DNA of 64,000 nt from Paucibacter sp. B2R-40 (GTDB lineage: Bacteria; Pseudomonadota; Gammaproteobacteria; Burkholderiales; Burkholderiaceae_C). The number at the start of each line of letters is the position of its first letter. The first letter of the stretch is position 1. The position numbers and the translations under genes were made by a program. Of this stretch, positions 27,227 through 35,964 are shown one piece after another. The stretch lies in NCBI RefSeq assembly GCF_025717555.1, contig NZ_JAJIRP010000006.1:309778-373777 (forward strand), in the 5' to 3' direction. Under the pieces are notes generated by a model that had not been told where the DNA came from, ran no database searches, and saw only the letters and a program-made list of their open reading frames with translations.

Positions 27227-28097
27227 GCCCGGCGTATTCTTCAGCGAATGTCTTAGCAAGGTGAGCGACGCGCGCGAGCTTTCCGCCGGCAAGGGCTTGC
27301 TCCAGCGTCTGTCCGCCGAGGGCGCCATGTGGGCGATTCCAAAAAATCACTTGCGCTGCAGGGTCTACGTTCTTCAGAAGCAGACAGATGGCTTTCACTG
27401 TTTCAGCGGACAAGTTAAGGAATGCCGCAGGGTAATGGTGCCTCCCCGCTACCTTCAAGCTGAAGAGCTCGTGCCGCTCACGTGCCTGGTCCAAAGCTTG
27501 CCGCTGACGCCCGCCCCAAGCCTCGCCCAGAGCGGCCCAGCCGACGAGCAGGCCTGATGAGACCCATTCGTGCTTAACTGCCTCAGAAGTTTCGGCCCGA
27601 GTCAGGCCCTCGCCCTCTTCCTGCGGCGCCTTCGAGGCAAGACGCTGTCGCAGGGCATTCACGGCTGTCGCCGCAGTGGACAAAGGACCGGGCTTTTTCA
27701 AACTGTTCTCGCTCAAAATCGAGAGCAACCGTTTGAGGGTGAGGGCTTGGTCAGCGAGCAGGAGAGCTTGCGCCGTCTGCTGTTTGCGTATCGCTTTCAA
27801 GACTCGCTCTTGGTCAGATAGCTTTTCATTCAAAAGGCGGAGTTCTCGAGCTGCCCTCCTGTTCGCCGAGATTTCAGGTGTATTCGGGTCCAGCCGCGCA
27901 GTACGTGTCGGTATATCAAAATTGCTTTCGTACCTTGAACGCTTCCGGGCGTCTTGGAGGGCCTTGAAAACATCATCGCCCCCTATCGGCCGCTCACCTT
28001 CACGGAGAAACGGGTCTGGGGGCGTTTCCTTGCTGCGACGGGCAGGGCTGCTGAACTTGCCCTCGATTTTGAGGCGCGAGAGGTCCTTTGTGCTCAT
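27210..28097 (-). CDS. MbcA/ParS/Xre-like antitoxin with a long N-terminal extension
   Basis: About 295 residues from the ATG at 28097. The last ~65 residues (SAETVKAICLLLKNVDPAAQ, then FWNRPHGALGGQTLEQALAGG) match the toxin-binding MbcA/ParS/Xre C-terminal domain, whose consensus is Trp-x-x-x-Pro-x-x-x-Leu-Gly-Gly-x-Thr-Pro. The typical antitoxin is ~130-150 residues; here the N-terminal ~220 residues add a basic stretch and a coiled-coil-like region (RRAARELRLLNEKLSDQERVL) of unknown role. Directly upstream of the RES toxin, with overlap, so translationally coupled. Confidence 0.75.
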   Translation of the reverse strand: MSTKDLSRLKIEGKFSSPARRSKETPPDPFLREGERPIGGDDVFKALQDARKRSRYESNFDIPTRTARLDPNTPEISANRRAARELRLLNEKLSDQERVLKAIRKQQTAQALLLADQALTLKRLLSILSENSLKKPGPLSTAATAVNALRQRLASKAPQEEGEGLTRAETSEAVKHEWVSSGLLVGWAALGEAWGGRQRQALDQARERHELFSLKVAGRHHYPAAFLNLSAETVKAICLLLKNVDPAAQVIFWNRPHGALGGQTLEQALAGGKLARVAHLAKTFAEEYAGHVEAA

Positions 28098-28235
28098 AAC
28101 ATGAGGATACCAGAGCGGCCGGCCAGGAGCAAGCAGAGCAAGCATCGCGCAAATCCAGACGTGGAAAAAGCCGTCTGGTTTTTTTATCCGGGGCGGTTGT
28201 TGAAATCAATCAAAGGTTGGTGGTGCTGAATCAGT

Positions 28236-28686
28236 TCAGTGCGAAGGTTCTTGCGGTACTGGTGCGGGGGTCTTTGTTGCGGAGGAGTCTCTATCAATCC
28301 CCATAGCGGGGACATTTCTGAACTTAGCTAGGTACTTACCTGTTAAAAGGTGGGGTGCGGCCGCGCGGATGCGGCTCGCAGTTTCGAGGTCTCCGAACTG
28401 TTTTGCTCTCAAAGCCGCTTTGACGGTTTCAGGGAAGGCATCCACCTTGCACCTACCCCAAAGCGAAGGGCGGGCAAGCCTGTGGACCAAATTAAGAGTA
28501 GAGATGCCTGCCCTTGGACCTAGTAATTGGAGCCGCAATCGGTGCGTGGACATCGATGGAGGGCTCATCACCCCAAACAGTTGCATGGAGCGCCGGCCAA
28601 GGTGATTGCGCCAAGTCATAGACTTGCGTCCCCAGGATTTTCCTGCCTCGACCTCCAACAATAGCCCCATGGCCATCATCACCCAA
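28236..28686 (-). pseudogene. possible frameshifted gene remnant
   Basis: Two overlapping reverse frames look partly coding but neither is convincing alone. One (28492-28686) reads ILGTQVYDLAQSPWPALHATVWGDE; the other, downstream from ~28500 to 28236, reads ETVKAALRAKQFGDLETASRIRAAAPHLLTGKYL. A single frameshift near 28500 would join them into a ~145-residue protein. I do not recognise it. It overlaps the 5' end of the opposite-strand gene at 28669. The rest of 28098-28668 shows nothing else. Confidence 0.28.
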
Positions 28687-29178
28687 TCAATACTCGTCAA
28701 CGCTGTCAAAACTGTCGGCCGCATGACCCTGGAGGAAAAGTCAGAGCTTGCTAACGAGGTATTTGCTCAGCAGCCGCACCTGCTGGCATCGGTGATTGTC
28801 CAGCAGCGCTACGGGACATCTCTTGAGCAGCTCGATGTACTGGTCAATCTCTTGCTGACATTTTTCCAGGCCATGAAAGACACAGTACTGGTCTGGCCCA
28901 TCATCTCCGAAGACATGCAAGAAAGCTGTTTGAAACGCGTTGTAGGGCGAATCAACTTCGTTGAAGGCCTCAGTTCCGCTCAGACAGCCGAAGCCGTTGC
29001 CGATTTCACCAGCAGCCATCCGGAGCCCCATTTGATTGCATTTGTCTTTGACGAACTCGGTCAAATGGACATTCTTGACATCAAAACGGAAGCTGAGAAG
29101 TACTTTGTTTTGGCAGCAGTGAATATGGTCGAATGCATCTGTGAGGCTGCGAAAGCACTCGCTCCAGTCAAAGGTTAA
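28669..29178 (+). CDS. hypothetical helical protein
   Basis: 169 residues from the ATG at 28669 (MAIITQSILVNAVKTVGRM); an upstream frame to 28606 is open but unlike the rest. Predicted almost all helical, acidic, no signal peptide. Segments VLVWPIISEDMQESCLKRVVGRINFVEGL and EAEKYFVLAAVNMVECICEAAKAL suggest a compact helical bundle. Not recognised. It converges with the TPR-like gene at 29245. Confidence 0.6.
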   Translation: MAIITQSILVNAVKTVGRMTLEEKSELANEVFAQQPHLLASVIVQQRYGTSLEQLDVLVNLLLTFFQAMKDTVLVWPIISEDMQESCLKRVVGRINFVEGLSSAQTAEAVADFTSSHPEPHLIAFVFDELGQMDILDIKTEAEKYFVLAAVNMVECICEAAKALAPVKG

Positions 29179-29216
29179 GGCTGGCAAGTAGGAGCAGCGG
29201 GCTGACAAGAACCGCC

Positions 29217-29233
29217 CTGCCCGACCCGGGCAG
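29217..29233. terminator. hairpin between convergent genes
   Basis: CTGCCCG-ACC-CGGGCAG, a 7-bp GC-rich stem with a 3-base loop in the 66-base gap between convergent genes. No T-tract, so a weak bidirectional terminator candidate. Confidence 0.35.
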
Positions 29234-29244
29234 CTGCCATGCCG

Positions 29245-30729
29245 CTAGGCCAATCGTCTTGCTGCATCGCTGCAGAGCAAGACCCATTCCTCGTACGAAC
29301 CTTGCCTTTGGCCGTCTCTTCGGTCATAGACCATCCAATACGACCTCAGCTCTGCTTCGACAGCGATGACTAGCGGCTCTGCCAAGAAACTCTTGCATGC
29401 GGCCATCAAGCCAGGCACAGCCCCATATGCTGAACTGGCGAATTCAATAAACAACTCGAGGTCCGGCTGCATGCCGCGGAATCCGTCGTCACCGTCGGGC
29501 AAGGTTGCCCGGCGCCCCGACAGGAACACCCGTAACCACGGCAAAGAAATCAGGGCATCAACAAGCTCTGTTCGGAAGCCTTGTTGATTGCCCGCAGCGT
29601 ACTCGGTGAAAGCGCGAATCGCCGAAGCAGTTTGGCCTGCGTCAGTGGCAAGGCCCTTCAACGCGCGTTTGGCGGCCGGATAGTCGCCCAGCTCAAGCAG
29701 GAGTAACGGCAGGGCGAGCCGCACGCCGAAGTTGTCAGCAGGATTGAGCCTCAACTGCTTGCGAGCGAGGCGCACCGCTGACTTCAAATCGCCAGCCACA
29801 ACGTGCATCTCAAGCCTAAGCCAAAACATCCGGTGATAGAAGCGGTTACCAACCTGACTCCAAAGAATCTGGCCTTTGAAGCCAATGGGGATGAGCGCCT
29901 CGGCTTGCTTGATATAGCGTTCCAGGGTGGCTGAAGCGCCCTCCTCTTCGGCGTCGTACTGCATTGAAGCCAAGGCCAATCCAGCTTCCAAGAAACCAGG
30001 CTGAGCAATCAAAGCTGCCTCGACCCACTTGCGGGCCCGCTTCTGCTGCGGCTTCGTGAAGTCATCGTAGCCTTGCCATTGGCCGTCCAATTCCTCAACG
30101 AGCTCGTAACAAGCGGGACTCCAATCGAAGAACCCTGCTGACGCTGTGGCAGTAGACGAAGCTTCTTCATAGCCATAGCCATTCCCATTACCTTCGTCTA
30201 CCAAGAATTGGTACAGCGCAGTCCGGGCCTTCAGGGGACTCCGGTTCCGCACCTCTTGCCAATTCTTGCCGCCGCACAGCGCAGCGCAAACGTCGTCAAG
30301 AACGTCCTGCGTCGGCGTGTCGCTAAGCATTCCAAGTGTCTGGCCAAGACGCTCGAAGGCCTGGAGCTGTGCCTCCGGCATCTTGACGTCAGCCTCCGGC
30401 TGAACCAGCACCAAAAGCGTGGAGCTCAATGCGTCAAGCCAGGCTTGGGGAGCCTTCGCTAGGTCTGGCCCCAGAGCGCGCGCGAGGTGTGTCGACAAGT
30501 GGTGCCAGTCGGAGAAGCGGACAGCCTGGGACACGGCCTCAAGGGCTTTACTGTGTGGCGCTAGGCTTGTTCTAGCGAGGTACTTCGCAGTGAGCTTGAT
30601 GCGCTGAGTGATGAGAGCCGCAAGTTCAGCAGGCTCATGTCGAAGCATCGTGACGCGAAAGCTCAGGTCGAGGTCGCACACCACATCATCAAATGTGGAT
30701 TTGGTAGGGAAACGGGTGTTCACAGGCAC
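29245..30729 (-). CDS. TPR-like helical-repeat protein
   Basis: 494 residues. The N-terminal ~65 residues contain the pattern ALEAVSQAVRFSDWHHLSTHL, a short helical module found at the start of several bacterial proteins of unknown function. The rest is helical repeats of TPR type: RARKWVEAALIAQPGFLEAGLALASM, VARLARKQLRLNPADNFG, LLLLELGDYPAAKRALKGL. Likely a scaffold or protein-binding protein in the cytoplasm. No catalytic motif seen. Monocistronic, with ~450 bases upstream. Confidence 0.7.
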   Translation of the reverse strand: MPVNTRFPTKSTFDDVVCDLDLSFRVTMLRHEPAELAALITQRIKLTAKYLARTSLAPHSKALEAVSQAVRFSDWHHLSTHLARALGPDLAKAPQAWLDALSSTLLVLVQPEADVKMPEAQLQAFERLGQTLGMLSDTPTQDVLDDVCAALCGGKNWQEVRNRSPLKARTALYQFLVDEGNGNGYGYEEASSTATASAGFFDWSPACYELVEELDGQWQGYDDFTKPQQKRARKWVEAALIAQPGFLEAGLALASMQYDAEEEGASATLERYIKQAEALIPIGFKGQILWSQVGNRFYHRMFWLRLEMHVVAGDLKSAVRLARKQLRLNPADNFGVRLALPLLLLELGDYPAAKRALKGLATDAGQTASAIRAFTEYAAGNQQGFRTELVDALISLPWLRVFLSGRRATLPDGDDGFRGMQPDLELFIEFASSAYGAVPGLMAACKSFLAEPLVIAVEAELRSYWMVYDRRDGQRQGSYEEWVLLCSDAARRLA

Positions 30730-31115
30730 TCCAAAACAAACGACGAAAGGGCGGCCCGCTCGACCAGCGTTTGCAAAGTGTTGTGTGTAACTAAGGTGAT
30801 GATGCAGATTCGAAGTCGCTCTGGCAGGTTCTCCGAGGCGGGCGGAAGGTGTGCGACGAACACCGGCCCACAGCTTACCTCAATCAACTCGAGCTCGGGG
30901 CGAGCCTCGCTTTATCAGCACAGGAATTACCTTCGCCGAAGAACGCAGAGTCTTGCAGTCGACTATCGAGAACACGGACCATGCAGACGTGGCTCATACC
31001 GACGCGTAGAAATTTCTTTGTGTGTCTGCGCATGGACGGTAACTGGCGTATCGCCGGTAACAGAGCCTGGCCTTGAAAAGGACCACTCACTCCCCTGCGG
31101 CGATTGAACGCCAGC
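30730..31115. other. intergenic region, no gene seen
   Basis: About 390 bases between the TPR-like gene start and the terminator of the HTH gene. Short frames on both strands look like noise. It should contain the promoter of the TPR-like gene. Confidence 0.35.
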
Positions 31116-31144
31116 AAAAAATGGGCGGACACGAGGTCCGCCCA
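31116..31144 (-). terminator. rho-independent terminator of the HTH regulator gene
   Basis: TGGGCGGAC-acgag-GTCCGCCCA: a perfect 9-bp stem with a 5-base loop, followed in the leftward direction by a run of six T on the transcript strand (A-run at 31116-31121). It lies ~33 bases past the stop of the leftward gene at 31177. Confidence 0.88.
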
Positions 31145-31176
31145 AATCAGAAATCAACGCCTCCCTCAGTGCCTAT

Positions 31177-31800
31177 TCAACTCAAGTCTTCAGACCCGCT
31201 CGGAACTTCAACAAGCACTTCGGCCAAACGGACCTCACGAGCATCGACGCACGCCTTGAGCTTTCGCACCATCTCCGGAAGGTCACCCACTCGAAAAATG
31301 TCCTCGTCCACTTTCTCAGCGTAGAGCAGTACCAACGCTTTCTTCGCCTCAGCAGATAGTGCCATCAGGTCAACGGGAATCATCAATCTGATTTGCGGGT
31401 CATCGAGCATTCGTGAAATCGCCTTGTTGACAGATTGCTCCTCGCTCAGTACCGGGGACATGAAGTCCCTGACCTTTATCGAACCGCTCACTACTTTGAC
31501 AACAATCGTTGGCACCCCAAGGTAAGCGGCGCAAGCGTCAGACACGTCTTGGCTGATGTGAGCGGTGCAGCGCATGCCGACTCTCAGTTGATTGATATAG
31601 CCGTACGTCACGCCCAAATTGCGGGCCATGACGTTCAGGTCCTCGCCACGACGCCGAGCCTCATCAAACAGCCAGGCAATCAATGGCCCGCCCTGGGCCG
31701 CATAAAGGCGACGACCTCGCTCGTCTTCCGTCTCCATAGACAGTTCTGTTGCGTTGCCCCGGTTGATATTGGCAGCGTTCATTGGATTTGCTTGGTTCAA
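31177..31800 (-). CDS. helix-turn-helix regulator-like protein
   Basis: 207 residues from a TTG at 31800 that has AGGA six bases upstream; an ATG at 31782 is an alternative. Residues ~40-75 (LIAWLFDEARRRGEDLNVMARNLGVTYGYINQLRVG) form a Cro/CI-type HTH, with a loop where the recognition helix follows. The C-terminal ~120 residues are helical and unrecognised. It faces a ~400-base region and the first of two repeated promoter boxes with a TTAGTCTAA palindrome; it is a plausible candidate to bind them. It ends in a clear terminator. Confidence 0.75.
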   Translation of the reverse strand: MNQANPMNAANINRGNATELSMETEDERGRRLYAAQGGPLIAWLFDEARRRGEDLNVMARNLGVTYGYINQLRVGMRCTAHISQDVSDACAAYLGVPTIVVKVVSGSIKVRDFMSPVLSEEQSVNKAISRMLDDPQIRLMIPVDLMALSAEAKKALVLLYAEKVDEDIFRVGDLPEMVRKLKACVDAREVRLAEVLVEVPSGSEDLS

Positions 31801-31960
31801 CTTGTTTCCTATTTGTCCGTCTCATGCAAATGCATGCACTACGTATAGCAACAGGATTAATTCACCGAAGAAATTCCAAAGTTGCAAGGACCCCGAGCAA
31901 CAGAATGAAGATTCACTCAACAAAGACGGAATATTCACGCTTCGCTCAGTTCTTGCAAAA

Positions 31961-31996
31961 TTAGCTGACACGAAAATGGGTCTCGTTAGTCTAATG
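31961..31996 (+). promoter_or_regulatory. repeated promoter/operator box, copy 1
   Basis: A 36-base element that recurs at 32821 with 30 of 36 identical bases, exactly 860 bases apart. It has a -35-like CTGACA (31965-31970) and ends in the 9-base palindrome TTAG-T-CTAA (31986-31994), which could be an operator overlapping the -10 (TAGTCT, 16-base spacing). It precedes the hypothetical gene at 32199. Confidence 0.6.
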
Positions 31997-32198
31997 AATA
32001 AGAAGGCAGCGACTGGTGCTTATGTTGAACACCACTGATTTAGGCCTCCCAACCAATTTGCTTCACAAAGGATTGAATAAAACTCATCTTTCTACACAAC
32101 TGAAAACTCGACGAAGGGCGCATAGACGAAAAAACAAAATTCATCAAAAAAATCGGCCAATGCCGCATGAAACCTGTTACCAATCATTTACGAAAAGA

Positions 32199-32768
32199 AT
32201 GCCTATGCCACAAGCAATTAAGACACCCACCAGCATCAAAAAAGTGAACCGCTATTCCAAAAAATCAGACGGATTGATAGGAATTATTCGCAACCAAGAA
32301 CCGCTCAATGAATGTGTCGATTACCTGCACGACAAGCGTCTAGCAAAACTTGAACATGGGGTTCATCTGCGAACCGGCTGGGGTCGGCGAAGCGTTTCGA
32401 AGGCACTTGTCATTACGCAAGCATCAACAAGGTACTTTGACCTCATCGAGCAAGCACGTCGCAATATTTCAGACCTGTTTACACATGCTGAATTCGCAAC
32501 AATGCTCAGCACAACATGCTCAGAAATATGGGATTGGCGGCCTGGTTGCTCGATGGCTGTTGTCGTTGCAGACAGCAATGGTATCGACCTGTACTGCGAG
32601 CTTACCGATGAATGCGACCTTCATATACTTCTTAAAAAGCTCCTTCAATTGGACATGCTTGAAAACGAAGCTTTGTTTGATATCTGCGAATACGCATGGA
32701 GAGGTGCGTCCAATCTTGACCTTGAAGGTTATCTAGAAAACTTCGATTTTTTCCTTAAGGCTGGTTGA
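32199..32768 (+). CDS. hypothetical protein, paralogue A
   Basis: About 189 residues from the ATG at 32199 (RBS weak: GAAAAG). The frame is open from 32016, but the first ~60 codons are atypical. No known domain. Its C-terminal ~110 residues align by pattern with the gene at 32909 (RYFDLIEQARRNISDLFTHAEF here versus RYEWILQKYVKSISSIFTERD there, then similar helices), so the two are diverged paralogues. Predicted soluble, acidic C-terminus. The long leader (~200 bases) from the promoter box to the start is unexplained. Confidence 0.6.
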   Translation: MPMPQAIKTPTSIKKVNRYSKKSDGLIGIIRNQEPLNECVDYLHDKRLAKLEHGVHLRTGWGRRSVSKALVITQASTRYFDLIEQARRNISDLFTHAEFATMLSTTCSEIWDWRPGCSMAVVVADSNGIDLYCELTDECDLHILLKKLLQLDMLENEALFDICEYAWRGASNLDLEGYLENFDFFLKAG

Positions 32769-32820
32769 AAAATCCCCCTGCTATTCACGTCCAGGCCTGG
32801 TCCGAAAAAATATTTTCAAA

Positions 32821-32856
32821 ATAGTTGACACAAAAACGGACCTCGTTAGTCTAATG
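32821..32856 (+). promoter_or_regulatory. repeated promoter/operator box, copy 2
   Basis: Same element as 31961-31996: consensus -35 TTGACA (32825-32830), 16 bases, -10-like TAGTCT overlapping the palindrome TTAG-T-CTAA (32846-32854). It is ~55 bases before the ATG of the gene at 32909, a normal promoter distance. Confidence 0.65.
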
Positions 32857-32908
32857 GTATACAGGACAGACACTCCTGCATCTCTTCAACAACACTTCAA
32901 GGAACTGC

Positions 32909-33439
32909 ATGTCAAACATCACTACCGCACTCGAACAGAACATCTCGAAAATCAACTCGGAAATCAGCAGCACGGAAAGGCCCTTGGCTTTCGAATACGA
33001 GGAGGCCTATTCGTTCTCTACGTGGTACGCATCGGAGCACCTTGGCGCGAAGACCATGTTTCAAGATTCACCGAGCAGCTCCGAAATTTCTATTTTGGCC
33101 GTCGCTCGATATGAATGGATTCTTCAAAAATATGTCAAGTCCATCTCGAGTATCTTCACTGAAAGAGATGTGGTGGCGCTGCTTGACTGCTATCAAGGAG
33201 AAATCTTCTTTCCTGACCGGTTTGATTCCATTGCATCCGACCTTTGCAACCACCTGGGGATTGAGCTTGACGAGTATGAGTCGTCAGATGTTGCTGAGCT
33301 TATCAACAAGCTGCGAGGGTTGAGCCCGATTCAATGCGCAGTTCTCGCAGAAGTACTCGAACACCTGTGGAACACGGACATGAGGGCCGGCCTCAACATT
33401 GGGGACGCATGTGCCGCTCGAGGGATTCAGTTGCTGTAA
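32909..33439 (+). CDS. hypothetical protein, paralogue B
   Basis: 176 residues; start supported by AGGAA five bases upstream. No domain recognised. Helical, soluble. Related to the upstream gene in the segment RYEWILQKYVKSISSIFTERDVVALLDC and following helices, and driven by the same promoter element. The C-terminus (LLSPIQCAVLAEVLEHLWNTD-like segment) is not found in paralogue A. Function unknown; context is a defence island. Followed by a strong hairpin. Confidence 0.68.
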   Translation: MSNITTALEQNISKINSEISSTERPLAFEYEEAYSFSTWYASEHLGAKTMFQDSPSSSEISILAVARYEWILQKYVKSISSIFTERDVVALLDCYQGEIFFPDRFDSIASDLCNHLGIELDEYESSDVAELINKLRGLSPIQCAVLAEVLEHLWNTDMRAGLNIGDACAARGIQLL

Positions 33440-33458
33440 CGGCGGGCATCAACTTACA

Positions 33459-33497
33459 GGCCGTGCAGCAAAGGATGTAATTCGCTGCTGCACGGCC
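33459..33497 (+). terminator. hairpin after paralogue B
   Basis: GGCCGTGCAGCA, 15-base loop, TGCTGCACGGCC: a perfect 12-bp stem starting 20 bases past the stop at 33439. No T-tract follows, so it is either a weak terminator or a mRNA 3'-end element. Confidence 0.5.
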
Positions 33498-33693
33498 AGT
33501 CATGACTAAGCTCGAGAAGGCCTTTCCCAGCAATGAAAGTCGCCCTTCGTCTTGCTTCTCTTCCCCTCCATAAGTATTCCGGTCGCTTTTCAAAGCTATG
33601 TTGGTTAGACCCGGGGATGGCAATCTAGCTGCGAGAATACTTTTGCCAAGCAGACCAAATCGCATTGGCCAACCACTTCACTCAGGGGAATAC

Positions 33694-35949
33694 GTGAGCA
33701 AAAGACTCGAAAGCGATACAGCATTGAAAGGTCACCTAGACGCCGTCCTCGGAAGTTCAGCTGCGTCGAAAGACGCACAGGATTGGTACGCTAGGCTCGA
33801 CGAGTTTGTATCTGAAGTCAAAGCAGCAATCCCTCACAAGCTTCAGGATGCACTCTTCCTTAAGAGACTTTGGGATGACAACCCAGTTGCATCTACAGGC
33901 ATGGGCTCAGTCAAGATGGCACCGGCACTTGACGACCCGACCTTTCGAGCCTGGTTCGCAAGTGAGGTTGCGAAACCTTTGCCGGCCGACCCGACTGCGG
34001 CTGAAGTGCAGTTGACGCAGTTCTACGATGGACTTTGCCAGCGCCTCAGCGTTCTTTGTGGACGCACACCGCGCCTGAAGCTCAACCGCGTCCTTTGCTC
34101 AATCTATCCCGAACACTTCACTTCAGTTGCGGACCCTGGAAAGCTGCTGTTCCTCCACAAGGAGATGGGAGGGGGCAGCAACGACCATCCAGTTCACGCG
34201 CACAGAGTAATTCGAGCACGATTCGACAACCTACTTGGCCCAATAGCCTCTACGAGCCATCTCGAGTTGATGCGCCGAGTTTGTCTTCCCTGGCTGGTCT
34301 ACGAGCGCCTCCCTGACGAAGCAACAATTGACACCCCTTCAGTCCCGCCCTCTGCCATTGAGGGCTTAATGCCGCTTCCTGCGAGCTTGCGGAGAAAAGG
34401 GCTGACTGCAATGAAGGGTGGCTTTCCAGCACTTCTAAGCTTTCTGCCTGAATTGAAAGATGGCATCTCAAAAGATGAGTTCGCAGACCTCGTAAAGCAA
34501 GCAAATCCTGAGCTCGCACAAAGCACCCTCAATTCCAACATCAATGTCGTTGCGCGCGAGTTTGACTTATGTCGGCGCGATGGAGAGATGTATACCCTTA
34601 GCGCCCGAGGCATCAATCTTCTAAGCACGCAAGACCCCGACGAGTTTGCGGACATCCTTCTGACGAGAGTACTCGGCGTTGACCACGTCATCAAAGGACT
34701 GGAAACAGAGGCACAGCCAAAAACAAGTCTTGTTACCTTGCTTAAGAGCGTACATCCAGGCTGGACATCAGACTTCGCGCCAACATCGATTCTTAATTGG
34801 TTAACCAGCCTCAGCGTTATCGAGGTGAATGACAAGAAGCTGCTCCAACTTACCGAGCGAGGAAAGCGGTGGGCTGAGCTTATTACTTGGACTCCAGAGT
34901 GCTTGCCCAAGCAACTGGAGTCCATTGTTGAAATCAAGTCAACCGCGACAGAGCCAATTGCTCTACCTTCATTTGCACAGATATCTGAGCGACTGAAGAA
35001 GTTGGTCGCGGGCAAGCTGGTGTTAGACCCATCTTTGATAGGTCAACTGCACGCAGGACTCTGGTTCCACCCCGTAAGGCATTTCGCTGTGCTGACCGGC
35101 ATCTCAGGCTCTGGCAAGACTCAACTTGCTCAAAACTATGCATTGGCCCTGTGCGATTCAGACATCAAGGACAGCGAGCACGTTCGAGTAATCCCTGTTC
35201 AGCCTGGATGGTATGACCCAAGCCCATTGTTAGGTTACGTCAATCCAATTCAAGAATCGTCATATCGAAGCACGCCTTTTCTTGACCTTCTACTTCGAGC
35301 AGTGGCAGACCCAGACTCGCCATACATAGCAATACTGGACGAACTTAACCTTTCACATCCGGAGCAATACCTCGCACCCGTCTTGTCTGCAATGGAGACG
35401 CACGGATGGCTTGACCTTCACCAGTTGGGTGAGGGAACAACTCAAGTACCAGGTCGAATTCGATATCCAGCAAATTTGGCCATCATTGGCACGCTCAACA
35501 TGGATGAAACAACGCACGGACTTTCCGACAAGGTACTAGACCGTGCTTACACGCTAGAGTTCTGGAACATCAATGTGCATGACTTCCCCGGATGGGCAAC
35601 TACCAAACTCACTCAAGAGTTGAAAGATAAGACCCAAATCGTGCTTTCGGCACTTGGCGAGGCGCTATCTCCTGTAAGGCTCCATTTCGGCTGGCGAACA
35701 ATTGATGACGTGCTTAGCTATTTGGCTTTCCATGCATCGCTATCGACAAACGATTTGTCTGCGCTCGACGACGTTCTGTATGCCAAAGTTCTACCCAAGC
35801 TTCGAGGTGAAACATCCACAAAGTTTCAAAAGGCATTAGCAGACACGTACAAAACGTTGGCTGAAAACGGTCTTAACAGATGCGCCGAGAAGATTTTGAG
35901 CATGAATGATGACCTGAAGACAACAGGTTCCTGTCGTTTCTGGCGCTAG
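33694..35949 (+). CDS. McrB-like AAA+ restriction motor
   Basis: About 752 residues. Start is a GTG at 33694, preceded at four bases by AGGGGA; the longer frame from 33598 is not needed. The middle has two winged-helix-like parts (~245-430). AAA+ domain: Walker A GISGSGKTQLAQNYAL at ~468, Walker B IAILDELNLSHPEQ at ~545, and the McrB-type sensor/arginine-finger segment GTLNMDETTH...KVLDRAY at ~605. McrB uses GTP and moves DNA for the nuclease partner; whether this one uses GTP or ATP is not evident. Followed after 15 bases by the McrC-like gene. Confidence 0.88.
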   Translation: MSKRLESDTALKGHLDAVLGSSAASKDAQDWYARLDEFVSEVKAAIPHKLQDALFLKRLWDDNPVASTGMGSVKMAPALDDPTFRAWFASEVAKPLPADPTAAEVQLTQFYDGLCQRLSVLCGRTPRLKLNRVLCSIYPEHFTSVADPGKLLFLHKEMGGGSNDHPVHAHRVIRARFDNLLGPIASTSHLELMRRVCLPWLVYERLPDEATIDTPSVPPSAIEGLMPLPASLRRKGLTAMKGGFPALLSFLPELKDGISKDEFADLVKQANPELAQSTLNSNINVVAREFDLCRRDGEMYTLSARGINLLSTQDPDEFADILLTRVLGVDHVIKGLETEAQPKTSLVTLLKSVHPGWTSDFAPTSILNWLTSLSVIEVNDKKLLQLTERGKRWAELITWTPECLPKQLESIVEIKSTATEPIALPSFAQISERLKKLVAGKLVLDPSLIGQLHAGLWFHPVRHFAVLTGISGSGKTQLAQNYALALCDSDIKDSEHVRVIPVQPGWYDPSPLLGYVNPIQESSYRSTPFLDLLLRAVADPDSPYIAILDELNLSHPEQYLAPVLSAMETHGWLDLHQLGEGTTQVPGRIRYPANLAIIGTLNMDETTHGLSDKVLDRAYTLEFWNINVHDFPGWATTKLTQELKDKTQIVLSALGEALSPVRLHFGWRTIDDVLSYLAFHASLSTNDLSALDDVLYAKVLPKLRGETSTKFQKALADTYKTLAENGLNRCAEKILSMNDDLKTTGSCRFWR

Positions 35950-35964
35950 AAATTGGTATCAGCA

